A stretch of DNA of 64,000 nucleotides from Narthecium ossifragum (Eukaryota > Streptophyta > Magnoliopsida > Dioscoreales > Nartheciaceae): the NCBI GenBank assembly GCA_963920575.1, contig OY986963.1, forward strand, positions 7,230,896 through 7,294,895, in the 5' to 3' direction. The first letter of the stretch is position 1. Each line of letters begins with the position of its first letter. The translations under genes and the position numbers were made by a program. This document shows positions 46,480-60,535 of this stretch, piece after piece. The notes under the pieces are model-generated. The model made no database searches. It saw only the letters and a program-made list of their open reading frames with translations, and was not told where the DNA came from.

Positions 46480-49400
46480 CTAAAAGGCAGGCCAATTATC
46501 AGAATTTCGCCTTGGACTATGACTTTCTGAGACCTTGAATGGACCAGTTGAGCCGAAGGGGTCTGCATCATCAAAAGACTGCAAGCCATGACTGTGATCA
46601 GAATCCCTCGTACTACGAATGGAATCAAACCTTGTAAGGCTCTCATGTTGTGGGAAGAAACCACTGTCCGGTGCTCTGAAGGAATCAAATTTGCTAAAAC
46701 TGTCAAAAGTCTGGTCCTCTGCCCCTGCACTGAACCTTCGAGGAGAGCCCGAGTTAAATAGGGGAGTACTTGGCACTGAATCCGCAAAAAATGAGCTCTT
46801 CTCCTTTCCAAACACACTCCCAGCACTTGGAGAATCTACCCTGATTGGATTTAGACCAAAATCTCCAGAGTTGAACAAGGAATCATGACCGCTTCTCTCA
46901 TGATCAGTATTCTGCTTATTTAATTCAAGTGAATACTCAATAAGAATTTTTCCACAGAATAAGCAAATATACAATGCATATAATAGCTTACATAAAGATT
47001 AAAACAATCAGCTTACCCTTGTTTTTATCGGATTGAAACCCCATACCGAATCCGTATCATCATTAGCATCAAAAGAGACACCCCAGGAGGCTTCATCACC
47101 GAACTTATCCCCAAAAATACTGGATTCAGTACCACCATTATCACTGTAAAATAAAATCGCAATGCAATAAGACCATCTTAAATCAAGCATAACATAACCA
47201 TCCAATTCACATGTAATATGAAGAACCGAGTCAGCTGCTGGTTAAGCATAGCACTATCTCATTCTATGTAAGGACATGCTTTAAGTGTTCCATTTGAACA
47301 AAAAAAATAGATCCAACCAGTTTGATGTATAAAGTAATGCACAAAATTTTGCCAATCATTTCCTACTACTTAAAATTTGTATATTCATATAAATCCAGAT
47401 CTAGGCATCCATGTTTCACAGTCATGCTGTCAGCAGTTAGCCATACTTCATTGTTTATAAAATGTATCCGTAATCTAATAGTTGAAGATGCTTTTACAAT
47501 TTGGTTTCAAAAATTGGATTATCTCTCACAAGAAACAGATTCTCTTTTATATGGAAAGACTCTGGAAGAGTAGAAAAATCAGTGTTGGTATAGTTATCAG
47601 CTATTTCCGACATCAGTACGCATTGAAAATATAACCACTCAACGAACACAGATGGGTGCCGTCATTCAACAATAGGGTAGATGAAACAGCATTTGAGCAA
47701 AAGACAAAATTTGAGAGCTATTCACAAAATCATCTACCACATTCAGTACAACAATAAAAAGAATGATGTTGCTTAGTTCATCTGAAAAATAAAAAAAACT
47801 TCATCATAGTTTTGGAAAGAAAAAGAGGATCAAGCAGATCACCAAATGTTGTGGATATGCTCATGTTTGTGTAACATTTAATCCGCATATTCTCATTCAA
47901 CATAAGCGTGATCACACATTGGGACCATGATCGTCATCATAACACAAATATAAAAATCTTATATTCCAGATTGTACATACCTAAGACTTTCTTTAGCCCG
48001 GGGCGAAATATCATGTGTTGTGAAGTGTGAGGAGTGTTCTCCAGACGGACTATCAAAAGCAAATTTCCCTGGACTACTGGGAGGACTTCTTGCGGATCCA
48101 CCTTCACTGGGAGCATAGGCTGATCCACTTTCCATTTTCCGCTCACCAGTACCAAAATGCTTCTCACTATTGCTATCAAAAACAGAGGATGATGTAATAG
48201 GAGAAACTTCAGCAACAGATGCCTTATCACTCCAAGAAGATGGAGATTTGTGTTTTGTACTTGTCACTCCATTTTCAACTTCATCACTAAGCTCATTTGC
48301 CAGCATGAAACCTGATATATAAACAGTCCATAAGATATCTCATAAGTGCATCAAATTCCATGAAAATACATGAAGAGACGTCCAATATAGCGACCCTTCA
48401 GGTCCTTACAGGTTTTAAATCAATTGCAAAATACAATTAAGCCACGACAGTCACATCCACATATGCCTTACGGGGCAGAGAGAACAAAGCAGCTCGTAAA
48501 TTATATCCTTCTAAAACGGAAATAGTAACAAAGCTTGAGAAGAGTCCATTATAAAGACCAAGCAATCTGGGCCATCGGATGTGTACATAAGCAGCTGTGC
48601 TGCACCATTTTGGAACATCACTTAATTAAGGGAATCCACCACATGAAAGAAATGATCAATTTTGTAAATCACTACATAAAAAGGGCGGTCATTAAAAAAC
48701 TGCAAAAAGCTGAAGAGTCAATGATAGCCAAATTTAAAAAGTCATTGTTAGAAACATTGTACTTTCTTAACAGTAATATCCTCGTCCATGTCGTGGTACT
48801 GTAAAGTTTCAGTACCAAGGATACAAGCTTTCTTTGAAAATACAAACAAAATCAACAATAGAATTGGTAAAAAATACCACCCGAGTCCAGCTGATTCGCC
48901 AAAAGCTCTAGTTGATTAATGAAAGTAAAGAGCATAAAGGGTGTAAGATGGTAGTACCTTCATCTTCAAATTTATCCCAGTCCTCATCCCAGTCAGCAGC
49001 ACCTTCCAGTATTCCAGGTTGCCAGCCTAACAAGTAGGCATAAAAGAGATATACGTCACAAAAAGCATGTCAACTTGTAATTACACTCAACAGAAAAAGG
49101 TGACTTAAATTTTGATAGACACAAAATGAGACGCTTCTACATCAAGGTATACCATAAGATTCTTTTGAATCACCATTAATAGGTATAGATGCAGGTGCTC
49201 CATCTTCAATGCCATATTATATTGAATATACAATTTTTCTTGTTTGCAGTAAGCAAAAACTTCCTCATATTGTGTAAAGTAAGTTGGCCAATAAGAAAGA
49301 TTTGAAATTATGACCTGATCAAGTTTTCATTTTTGACAACTAACACAAGGCATCAGGGTGGAAGCACAAACATCTCTGGATGTAACTATTCGATTGGAGC

Positions 49401-52400
49401 TTTAAGAGGACCAGAAACATGAAAAATGTTACTAAAAGCTAATAAAAGTAGGTCAACATGAAGCTTTTAATCAGTGACCTTGGTACCATGGATTTTCCGG
49501 CACAGTGCGTGCCGCCCAGCACGTCCCGTGCCAAGGGGGTTAGCGGCATCGAACCCCCCCCCCCCCCCCCCCCCCCCCCGGTACTGTGCCAACAAGAAGA
49601 AAAAGAAGTAGGAGTAGGAGGAGGAAGAAAAACAAAGCGTGCCGGCGGCACGCAGGCTGCCGGCACGGCGCATACCACCGGGACGGCAATCCATGCTTGG
49701 TACGACAATGCCATAAACCAGTTACAACCTTCTATGACTACTTATTTTAATCTTCATTATATCCTGCTGCATGCCCTTTTGCCTCTTCAGGAAGATTAGT
49801 ATCATCATATTCACATAGTATTCAGACAGCATACATAGTTCAGAGTCTGATGCAACATTAAGATTTAGAATCATTGATCACTTACGCATAACTTCTAATC
49901 TGCTGCATCATCTTTAATTTGTTTAAAACACTTCTTCTGCCATAGTACCATTGCAACATACATCATAACGTAACACTATGCAAAAGCCATAACTTTACAA
50001 CAACAGGGAGCATGTATAGCAGCCTTGAGGAACATGCTATGTTTTGCAGCAAGGTGACTAAGTGCGTGTCTATGTTTCTCTTCCTGCTTATCACATATGT
50101 AGTTATTGTCATTTGTATCACAATTACAAAAGTAACTGCACCATAGTAACACAAGAGCTACTGTCAAGCGAGTAGTTGAACATCCACAAGTGGCATATCA
50201 ATGACATAATGCTCCAGAAACCTAAAAACAGTTTAAAACAAGCTGCCTTCTGCTAAAACGATTGAGTAGCAGGTGTGAACAAATTATGCGATAGCACAAA
50301 ATTAAAATTACCAAATGGAAGCTCTACTGATGTCGTTGGCTTGATATGTATTCCGTGTCTCTTGCAGCGTCCGTTCAAGGCTTTTTCTAGCTCCTCGAGA
50401 TCAGATTGTATGCGGTCAACTCGAACCTGGCAATGCAGTAAATAGACCAGTTGGTATCAACGAAGAATAGGAATACTTCGTTCAACAGTAACATGAAGTA
50501 CCTGAAGTAAACCATCGGCACTTCCTCCTTGCTCCATTCTAATTATTGCATTGTGTAATTCCAGCTTCCTCTCCTACACATAAACTGACAAGTGTTCAAC
50601 CCAAAAGATATAGAAATAAAACAGGACTAACGATCTTATGCCTTACTCAAAATAAGCTAATCCTTTCCCCACCAAAGCCATTCTGAAAGTACCTGAATAT
50701 CCCGAAACCTGGTTTCTTCAACAGCTAATTTTGAAGCCACATCTCCAACTTGCTTGTACTTTTCCTCATACTTTTTCCCCAATGACTCAGCCTGAAAGGA
50801 TAACATTATTCTACTTTTCTCATACAAAATTTTAAATTTCCAGATATCTCAAATGTAAGCCATCGTTAAAAAACTTGGCTAATAATTAAGAAAATTCACC
50901 AATTCATCTCTAAAACAATTCAAACAAGATGATTCCTTGATACCCATAGTTCCATAAAAGAGGAGACAAACAAGGAGGACAAAATGACAAGACCCACCAC
51001 GTAAACCAACTTTAATCTGGTGCTCATTCTATTGATCCCATATTAAAGCGATCACCACCAGGAACTGAATCGCATCCTTCTCGATGATTGCTCAGCCTTT
51101 GTTCTCCTTGAAATTTTCTTACCAGATAATGGCTACTGTTACTCAAATGTGCCTCTTTGGTTTCTATTGCACATGAACATACCATAAGATTGTCTCCCTC
51201 AGCTTTATCTCAAGATAATTAATGCCAAGCATAAGGAGGAGGAGGACGCGTTCTTACTCAATGCTTCCTAGGATTAGAAAAACCCAATCAAGAGTGCTCA
51301 TTCTAAACCATCCAATTTAGGGGCATACAAGTAGTGTGTTCCTAACTCATTTATTTTCATTTCTCAAAATTGTTTGCACTTTGCACAATCGTATTTCTTA
51401 CTCTGCCCTACGGCTTTTCCTAGAGAACTAGAAAGCAAAGTCTGTAGTCGTACAAGACATTCTCTCCACTGTTGACCACCATAATCAATATAACTTTGAA
51501 TCCACGTAATAAAAAGTCCTACATAACTTGCACCAACTCAAACTGAAGTATATTACACTAAAGATTACAAATAATATTCATCCAAGACAAACGTTGAGTA
51601 GGCAATGCAAAAAGATAAGAACAAGAGGAATATGAAATACTATAAAGTTCAAATTTATTCTATATCGGTATATCTCACTGCTAGCATTTCTTCACATTAC
51701 TTTGAATACAGAATCCAATTAAGGTAACAGTCAGGTCATAGAGCCCCACAAGACAGAAAAAGAAAAGTTGATAATAAAGAAAAAATAATCTCATAAAATG
51801 TGCTAAAAGAAAAGATGGTTATGCTCCAGCGCCATAAGAAACTTGGAAAGGATGGTACCTCTTTTTTATCAGCAGATGCCCTTTCAGTAATCTCGTTAAG
51901 TTTGTTGTCGCACCTACTTTTGTAAAGAACCTAATCAGCAAAGAACAAATTAGAATCAAATATAGGATTTAGAAGTGGACAGAATTTTGCCTATCTACCA
52001 CTAGTAAAGTGGAAATGAAATCCCAGACACAGCATGGAGAATTAATGAAATCACGTAGCACCATGATTGCTCTGATATTAGGAAGGACATATTAAAAATC
52101 AGGAAACTGCTAAATTTAATTAACCAGCGACCAATCATATCCCTAGAACACAACATAAAAAAGAAAGGATGCTCTTGATAGTCCGCAAAGACTTGCCAAG
52201 GCTTTAATACAATATAAAGTTCTCAATTGAATCAAATCTGGGCCACACAAGGCTTCATTTGTTTTAAAAGATGTGATAACTGGACCAAATACTACTTGAA
52301 GTTTTGAAGACGAAATTCTATTTATCACTCCCATTAACTTCAATTTCTTCCTCTCTGATCAGTTTGAAAATTAAACTTGAATTTTACTCATAAAGGAAGC

Positions 52401-55400
52401 ATGAAAATAAGGAAAGTTCGATAAGGTGAAACTTTCATCAGTGATCAGACAGCTTTCTGCAAGAATAATTTGATGAATGATAATCAACTGAACTGTTTTG
52501 AAGCCAAAGTGGGAGCTGATGGATCTACTTGAGTTTGAAGAATCGAGTATCAAAAGACCTCTTCATATGACCGAAGCAAAGTTGACTTCTCACACAACTT
52601 AGGGCTAACTAAGTATGACCAAACCCTTTTAATCATTCAACCAAGCATCCAAGAAAGCCCATATTAACAAATTAGAAATCGGTATGTCCAACATCTCAAA
52701 AATCAGAAGCTATAATATTTCAAAAGCCACATAATCACACTCGAAACACACTATGAAAGCATAGGGGCTTAGGATTGTTTCAGGCAGTTGGCAAGTTCGC
52801 CACAGTTTATCATCAGCCATATCTGATCGAACAGATAATAAGAACTAAAAAGCATCTTAAACTTCTACACCGAAATGTTAAGGAGGTGTCAAAATCATTA
52901 GAAGCGCTAGATAATAAAGAACATCATAGTGCATCTATTGACATACTAAATAGAAAGGAAAGATATATACTTACAAGATCTTGCATCTTGGTACGGTAAA
53001 ACTCGATCTTCTCTTTAGAGTCTAGGATCTGCTTCTCCAATACAACCTTTCCATAAAGACAAAGGTCACTTAATTTTTACTAAGTCAGTAATAAAGTACG
53101 AGACAAGCATTAGAGCTTGAAGCTTCACAAACATGAAGCTTATAAGCCCCCTGATTGTAAAGATACGCATTTCCATTTCTAAATGCACAGAATGAAACAA
53201 GACACCAAAATTTTAATGCAAATAAGAAGAAACAAAAAAAATAGTCAACAAGTATGATTAGTAAAAGAGAATTTACCATCATAGAGAAACTTAATTGATG
53301 CATTACAGAAACAAAAATGGCCAGAAAAAGTAAAAGTAAATTTTCAAGCATGCAACAGTCTTCACCACCATGCTCAAGTCTTGATTACAACATGTTAGTA
53401 GGACAACATGAACCAGTAATCAAACTAGAAATCTCTGGATTAAGAATTAATTATAATATGTTAGTTAAGACAGCATTGACCAGTAATCAAACTATAAATA
53501 TCTGAGTTGAGAATTAGAACACCAGAAAATCTTTCCTGAATATTTCAAAAACCCACAAAAAGATATTACTATCTACTTAAGAGTTTCTGGGAACACTTAA
53601 CAAATTCCCAATTGAATTAAATGAAAAGAATGCAGTATTAAAGGAATCAAAAGTACTTTTCCATCTGTGTCCTTCGGCTCCTGCAGCTTTGAGTTCTGTG
53701 CAATTTGCTTCTCCATGCTGAGTAGGTTCTCCATTGGTGCTCTCGACCTTTGCTGCACCTGCTGCCCTGTAAGACCAGTCTGAGAAGGAAATGAATTTGG
53801 TAAAGGTGGCCTCATTCCACTAACAGGAACCACAGGACGTGACCCAGGAACCCCCTGCTGCAGTAAGCCTAATCCAAATTTTTAAAAGAAACATGTCAGA
53901 AAAGCATATGAAGCAGATAGTATAAGGAAATAAAGCAGCAATAGTTATTATATAAAAAATCTCATAAGTAAAACTATTAACATGTAAACCATGAAGTCAA
54001 AAACCACCAGAAGGGCAGTGTCCCTTGAAAAAATGGAAGTACCAGGAGTTGGTTGCCATGCTGTACCGCCATATGCAGTTGAAGGTTGACCTGTCGCTCG
54101 TAACAGAGTCTCATCAAACTTAACACTATTTGGAAGCACAGCTGGAAGAGAACGCCCTTCTCTGAACCGCTCCATCAAATAAAGGGCTGTACAGAACTCC
54201 CGAAGTGAAAGCATGCTATCATTGTCCTGGTCAGATAAATCCCAGACCTGCTTAAGGACCTCTGAAAGCAAAGAAAAGGAAAAGGTTATCAGGAAATATG
54301 ATCATCAATACTGCTTTAATATAAACCAGATGGGAATAAAAAATCATCATCTCACCATGTATCATTAGATGAATAATGCATGATATGAAGTATGACTATG
54401 GAAAGACAAGTATAGCAAATTCACCACAAAAATAAAATTCTCACTGGTGTCAAATTGAACTTTGCACAGATATTCATGCAAAAATTACACCATACAAGGA
54501 CATGAGAAAAATTAAGACAACTAACTAGGCAAGCCACACTAATCTCAAGCACATGATGCCTTGTCAAAAAGGGAAAAGTTATTTCTTCATTATGATCTAT
54601 CTTGGAACTTTTGCATAACTCTCATTGGACAGCCGCAATTACAAGTCATCATGCGTTAAATGAAATTTACCTCTAGGAAGTCTCCAACTCAGAAACAGAT
54701 TACGAGCCTGCTCGCCCGTAATTTTTCCATCTCTATCCTTGTCTACCTCAACAAAAACAGCAGTGTACTTTTGAATGTCAGATTGCGTTATTTTTGGCCA
54801 AAGAAGTTGGGAGTCACTTGAAGAACTAACAGATCCAACCAGAATATTGGAAGTAGAAAGTCCTGAAGCACCCTGCATTGTACTCATCTGATTTTGCTTA
54901 ATGGATGATTGGGTTTGGTGGAGCAAACCACTACCAGAGAGAAGAGAAGAGGTGCTATGCAAAGGTTCTGGTTGGCCTGGTTTAGAAGAAGCTTGAGACC
55001 CAGAAGCCGTTAGTGAAGTGGATGGCATACTGCTCATGGAAGAGGTAGTTGTCATAGCATCCTGCTTTGCTTGGGGTGTTGCAGAAAAGATATCCCCACC
55101 AAATAATGTGTCAGAAGAAAAGCCATTTCCAGATACAGCCAAACCTTTTGAACCATTAGCAGCTGATTGGGATGATGATGAGGTTACATCCAGCGGTCTT
55201 GGAAAAGCTGAAGGCGAAGCAGATGATGTTTGTAACTTAGGAATGACTTCTGGGGTCACTCCTGGTGGTGCTGGCCCAAAACCATCTTGGCTGGCCGAGG
55301 GCGTAGAGCCTCTAATAGCAAGTTGCGAAGTTACTCCTGCTGAAACCCCAATCGTACTACCACCATGCCAATTAGTCGATGAAAAGGGAGGATTTGAGTT

Positions 55401-57786
55401 TGGGAAACGTGGACCTCCCACACTACCTAATCCATATTGTCCTTGGCTAAACCCCTGAATAGGAAGCGAAGCTGCAGGTGGTGCACCTTGAGATGGCCTC
55501 ATGAATTGGCTACCAGAGGGTGGCACAAACTGTTGGTTCATTCCAGCATTTGGAAATGTCTGAGGGGCCCTTAAACCGAGATTATGAGATGCAGTTGGGG
55601 CTGCAAACCCCATTTGAGCGGAAGGTGGAACCACAGAATGTAACTGGGGTGAAGGGTTGGGCACTGAATTTACCACAGATGCAGAAGCTGGCACAGAATT
55701 TATCTGTGGTGCTGGAATTTTTGCCGCAGCTGGACCATATAATGCTGCCTTGACCATGTCTGGTGATAATTCTCGCCCACTCTGAGCTACTGTTACAAGT
55801 CTTAACGCATTATAGAATTCCGCACGCCCAAGGAAACCAGTACGATTTTGATCAGCATGCATCCATATCTGCATAAGACCAGAATGAAATAAAAACACAA
55901 ATCCAGTTGTCAAAGTACTCAACCTCCTGTCATCATCACCTCATAAACATTACATGTGTAGCAGATTTGATAACAGGAACCACAACACAGCCACTAAATC
56001 TAGATGGTGTAGCGGAATTCAGACAATCTCCATGCAATTAGCATTCAAAACGAGAAATTAGACTTTGCAATAACATTTGAAACCAGTTATTAGAGATGCA
56101 AAATAGAGAAAAAATCCTCTAACAACCCCAGATACAACTCTAAAATTCCAAAAATGCTGCGATTACAGGCTATGTTGAAATGTAACTTCAGAATGCCTTG
56201 GCTAAACAAAAGAAGATCTATTGCATACAATCAAGAGAAGATTATACTGATCTCATAGGTGGAGCAAGTGAATACTGGTAGAATATAGAATGGTGCAAGT
56301 TAAATAATCCTCCAGAGTGCTGGAAAGGGAGAAGGAGCAGGATGATCTAGGTGATGAAATTTTACTGAATTTGCAACAGTCAAGAAGCCAAGGCTCAAGG
56401 TGTGAAGAAGCAGGAAGGTTAATTTGATAAAAGAAAGAAGCTAAAGATTTATAGATATGAATCATATTGTTAAAAGCAGGGCTATCCTCCAAAATGACAG
56501 CTTGCAAGGTTCTCACCTTGGCTTGTTGGTCATTCAAAGTTGGAGAAGATAGGGTAATGACTTATGCTCTAACTGTGTCGTACCTATACAAGCCACAATG
56601 TCACTCACTTGGTCTGTTCAGATCCTCATGCTTGCGAATGATTTACTTGGTAGATAGAGGCAATAATACACTAAACCTTTCTCTCTCTATAACAGTGCAA
56701 GTGATGTGGAAGTATCATATAGTTGCCACTCTATTTGCTCACATCACCCTTGTACTTTACCATTTGCAAGCAGAAGAGAACACACTCAACTATAAGTGCA
56801 CTCACTCAAAGTAAGCATTTGATTATACTTTATAAGTTCATATTGACTAAATTTATCTCTTATGCCTACTTAGAGCGCAATTCCATCTTTTATGCACATA
56901 ACCTTCAGAGGGTTATCCAGGGATCTACTCTTTAGATTCTGTTCTCTATGCTTTTCTCCCAAGCAAAAACATAGAAGAAAGAGATAAAATTTGAGTTGTT
57001 GAGGGTTGAAGCAAGCCATTGAATATGGCATAATGGAGAAGGAGCACATATAATTATACCCAGCCAAATTCAATTTTTTCGGATTTCATATCGATTAAGA
57101 AGTTTCAGCTACCCAATATTATAAATTCAAAACAGCTTTTACCTGATCGCAATACGCAGTGGTCAAAGTGGAAGGTAAAGTGAGATGCTACATCCAGGAA
57201 ATTCTACATTGTCATGTCTAAAAGGATCTCCTACGACAGCATTCTCAAACGGAAGCTAGGACTTAGGACAAGAATGTCCCTCTTGAAGTCCCAAACAATT
57301 CCAGTCTACCCACAGTCGCGTTGGATTAAAATCATTCCCCATAGTAGCTTAGATCATAGTTACTGCTGAATTCTTGAAGTCCGAGTTCATTATAGATCTA
57401 AGAGGCATTACGAACAAGTATCTGAAGATGACTAAGGTTCAAGGAAATCAAGAACTACATACCTATAACTACATGAATCACGTATATTGCCCTCTGATCT
57501 CAGATCCAAATTAGAAACATCAGAACAAACACTAGGAGATTGAGAAGCATATAAACGCATATGCTCTAAACAACAGAGTTTAACCCAGTTTCCCGACTGG
57601 ATTATAAGGGAAAAAACAAAAGAAACTGAGCGAGAGGGGAACCTGGGCTAGGACGTGCTTGGGCAAGTTGGAACCCTGTAAGAAGGCCACCGCCTCCTGG
57701 CCGCTAATCCTCCCATCCCGGTCCAAATCCGCCCGCAGGAAGTACGTATTGAAGAGGTCCACATTCTGCTGCCCTGCCGCCGCCAT
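46480..57786 (-). CDS. EH-domain endocytic adaptor, EH1/Pan1-like (TPLATE complex)
   Basis: Plasma-membrane adaptor for clathrin-mediated endocytosis. Thirteen exons on the minus strand: 57786-57643, 55868-54671, 54261-54043, 53868-53657, 53046-52975, 51930-51859, 50791-50693, 50573-50502, 50426-50312, 49026-48958, 48311-47981, 47143-47017 and 46911-46480; phases agree, giving 1,053 residues. EH domain 1 (about residues 8-100) has calcium-loop-like ADLDRDGRISGQE and ADQNRTGFLGRAE; EH domain 2 (about 410-500) has DKDRDGKITGEQA and DQDNDSMLSLREF. A Pro/Ser/Gln-rich linker separates them. Residues about 590-720 are a coiled coil (VVLEKQILDSKEKIEFYR). Then come an acidic Trp block (DWDEDWDKFEDEG) and a Ser-rich tail with Asp-Ser-Phe repeats. 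EH domains usually bind NPF peptides or lipids. Alternative: EH2, but the tail favours EH1. Confidence 0.93.
49464..49712. mobile_element. GC-rich insertion with poly-C in EH1 intron 9
   Basis: An insertion unlike its AT-rich intron: GGTACCATGGATTTTCCGG on the left and CGGCAATCCATGCTTGGTAC on the right form loose inverted repeats. The centre has GTGCCGCCCAGCACG, a run of 26 C (49554-49579) and GTGCCGGCGGCACGC. The boundaries are approximate and the family is unknown. Confidence 0.45.
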
Positions 57787-58195
57787 CTCCTAGGTAATTG
57801 ACAAATCAGCGCGCGAGATCCGACCTGAATCCGCCCGAGAGCGTCGTTCTGACGACAAACGACGGCGCAGATCGGGCAGGAACCTCGCCGGCGGCGGAGT
57901 AGATTCGGGTGAAGGTCAGTCCGATCCCCAAGATAGGTTCATGAGACCGAATTCATCGCAGGGGTGGAGATTCCGACGTCCCGGAATTCGCCTCGGCGCC
58001 CGTGCACCCAAATTGTCGTCCCCGGGCCGGTCGTCGAGACGAGAAAAGAGAGAGGAGGAAGAAGACGGTGGGTCGAGGAGGGGGTTGGATGGGGATTTGT
58101 ATAGCTTGAAGAAAGACGGGATTGCCACCTGACTATCCTCGTAATATCGGAAATATCCCTTGGGGGCGGAGCCCAATGTGCTGTACGATTAGGCC
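57787..58195 (-). promoter_or_regulatory. EH1 upstream region
   Basis: GC-rich 5' UTR and promoter on the minus strand. GTATAGCTTG near 58098 (minus: CAAGCTATACAAATCC) is a possible TATA-like box. No open frame is supported as a gene. Confidence 0.35.
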
Positions 58196-58560
58196 TCGTT
58201 TAGTTTAGATAAAGAATCATTATTCCGAGGTAAGCCCGGTTTATCCGGTATTACAGCCGAACACCTCTTATTCTCACTTTTATTTTTATTTTTTTAATCG
58301 ATCGTTATTATCTTCTTCTTTTTTTTCAACCAATCACATCAACTTTATTCTTATTTTTTCACTTTTCAATCATTACTTCATTTTGCTTACTTTTCAACCA
58401 ATTACATCAACTTTATCGTTACTTTTTAACCAAATATTACTATTTTATTACTACCTTTCAATCAAATACAACACATATCTCACTACTTATCCCAGCATAC
58501 CAATTCATATTCTCTTCATTCCCAGAATTGCTTATCCCGCAACCAACACCTAAGGGGCAC
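58196..58560. repeat. MITE-like AT-rich element
   Basis: The left GGCCTCGTTTAGTTTAGATAA and the inverse of the right end (TTAGGTGTTGGTTGCGGGATAAG) are weakly related inverted repeats; the inside is made of TTTTCAACCAATCACATCAAC-like units repeated about four times (58320-58470). Confidence 0.4.
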
Positions 58561-58693
58561 TGCAGTGAAGTTACTGGAGTCCATGTAGTGATGTATCTAA
58601 ACCGTTAGATGTTGATTCAACAGCTAAAATCAAAAACACTTTTTTTTATATATAAAAATAGGCGCTTGGTTGCCTACATCAGTTGATACAGTA

Positions 58694-58955
58694 TCATGGT
58701 CCAAACCCATGTTTGGTTGATCAGATGCATCAACTGCATCAGTTGATGCAAAAAGGTGGCTTCATATAGCATCAGGTGATTCGGTTTTCTATCCTCAGGA
58801 TACTGTGTTGGCTGGGGAGGTGTATCATGGTTCAAACCCATGTTTGATTGATCAGATGCATCAATTGTATCAGTTGATACAAAAAGGTGGCTTCATACAG
58901 CATCAGGTGATTCGGTTTGTTGTCCTCAGAATACTGTGTTGGTTGGGGAGGTGTA
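58694..58955. repeat. 131-bp tandem duplication
   Basis: Copy 1 is 58694-58824 and copy 2 is 58825-58955, both starting TCATGGTYCAAACCCATG and ending TTGGGGAGGTGTA or a close variant. A modest number of substitutions shows the duplication is not very recent. Confidence 0.85.
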
Positions 58956-59019
58956 TGCGATATTTAGAGCTCTACAGTAAGCAATTGCAAGAGTATCGCC
59001 TGGTACGAACCCGATATGT

Positions 59020-59790
59020 ACAGGATCGGAGAAGAGGAGGGGAGGAGGAGCCAGACACCGGAGGGAAGAAAGGGGAAGGATCAGAGAAGCAGGGAAAGAG
59101 GGAAAAGAGAAGAGAAACGAAGGAAGAGGGATGAGAGAAAGAGAGAGGGGAGGAGGGAAAGAGGAAAAAAACAGAGGAGCCAAAGGAGAGAGAGGAACAG
59201 AGGAAGAGGGAGGAGAGAGAGGGGATGAGAGAAATAAAGGAAGAGGGAGGAGAGAAACAGAGAGGGGAGGAGGGAAAGAGGAGAGAAACAGAGGAAGAGG
59301 GAGGAAGAGAAGAAAGAGAGGGGAGGAGAGAAACAGAGGAAGAGGGAGGAGGGGAAGAAAGAGAGGGGAGGAGAGAGCGGGAGGGAAGGAGAAGCCGGAG
59401 CAGAGGGGGAGTCGGAGTCGGGGGGAGGACGAGTCAGAGATGGAGACGGAGGGGAAGAGGAGCCAGAGGCGGAGAGGACGAGGAATCGGAGTCGGAGGCG
59501 GAGGGGACGAGGAGCCGGAGTCAGAGGCGGAGGAGAGGAGGAGCCGCATTCGGAGGAGCCATGATCGCGATCTCGGGGGTAGGTAAGGAGTGAAGAGGGC
59601 ATGCGAGAGAGAAAAAAGAGAAGGAGAGAGGAGAGCAGTGGCCACATGGAGAAAAAGCAAAGAAAATGGAGGAGAGAGAGGAGGGGTGACACGTGAATTT
59701 GTGAACAGCATGCAGAGCAAGATGAGAGAAATGAAAGAGAAGAAACTGATTGGGTAGTCAGCAAGTCAGAGAAGGAGAGAGAGATGGGGT
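59020..59790. repeat. long polypurine-polypyrimidine tract
   Basis: About 0.75 kb of the plus strand is almost purely A and G, made of GAGGAAGAGGGAGGAGAGA-like units. This yields long open frames on both strands (Arg/Glu/Gly-rich on plus, Ser/Leu/Pro-rich on minus), none of which is credible as a gene. Confidence 0.8.
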
Positions 59791-60535
59791 GAGGAGTGCC
59801 GACAAGCTAAAAATTGATATATTATTTATTTATTATTATTTATTTAATGATGGTAATTAGTAATATTTTTTTATTTAATAATGATTGTTTTTAGCATTCC
59901 TTTTTATCTAATAATGGTAACTTTCTAATAATTAAATGCATCATATGAAATTTTAAAATTCTATGTTAATAATCATTTTAGTTATTATATTACTTTCTGA
60001 TGCTATTTAGTTTTTTTAATGACTTATTCATGTTAATTTTTACGTTAATCATTGATGTTACTTTCTATGTTAATTACTTACGATAATTTTCATATTAATT
60101 GATAAATGTTGTATTTTACATCAAAATTAATTCAAATTGAAGAGAGATATAATCATGACAGTTATGCTACGTCCCACCATTCTAGTCACATCGGATAGCC
60201 TCAGTGGCCACAGGAGTCTATCTTCATGCAGGGTATTTTTGGAGATACCGGATCATCTACTTCACATGATAGTTCCGAATATTCGTATGGCTATCCTGAT
60301 ATAAACCAATCATACCAACCACATCAGATAGAAGTGGTGACTATACAGGCTCCTGAAACTGTTATTGATCTGTAACGTGATGTTGCAGAGTAACAATCAC
60401 TCATTAGAGAGTTTGAAATCTATTATTCTCATTATATGACTTTCCTTCAGTATATGCAGCACCTGAGTTCTACTAGAAACATTTATTTTAAACCACTGGA
60501 TGACAGATTATGGTTAGTATGAGAAAGAGTTTGGT

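Noticed and set aside
58926..59764. Open frames of 227 and 264 codons on the minus strand and 151 on the plus strand
   Set aside because: They come from a polypurine tract; no stop codons occur by composition and no domain is present.
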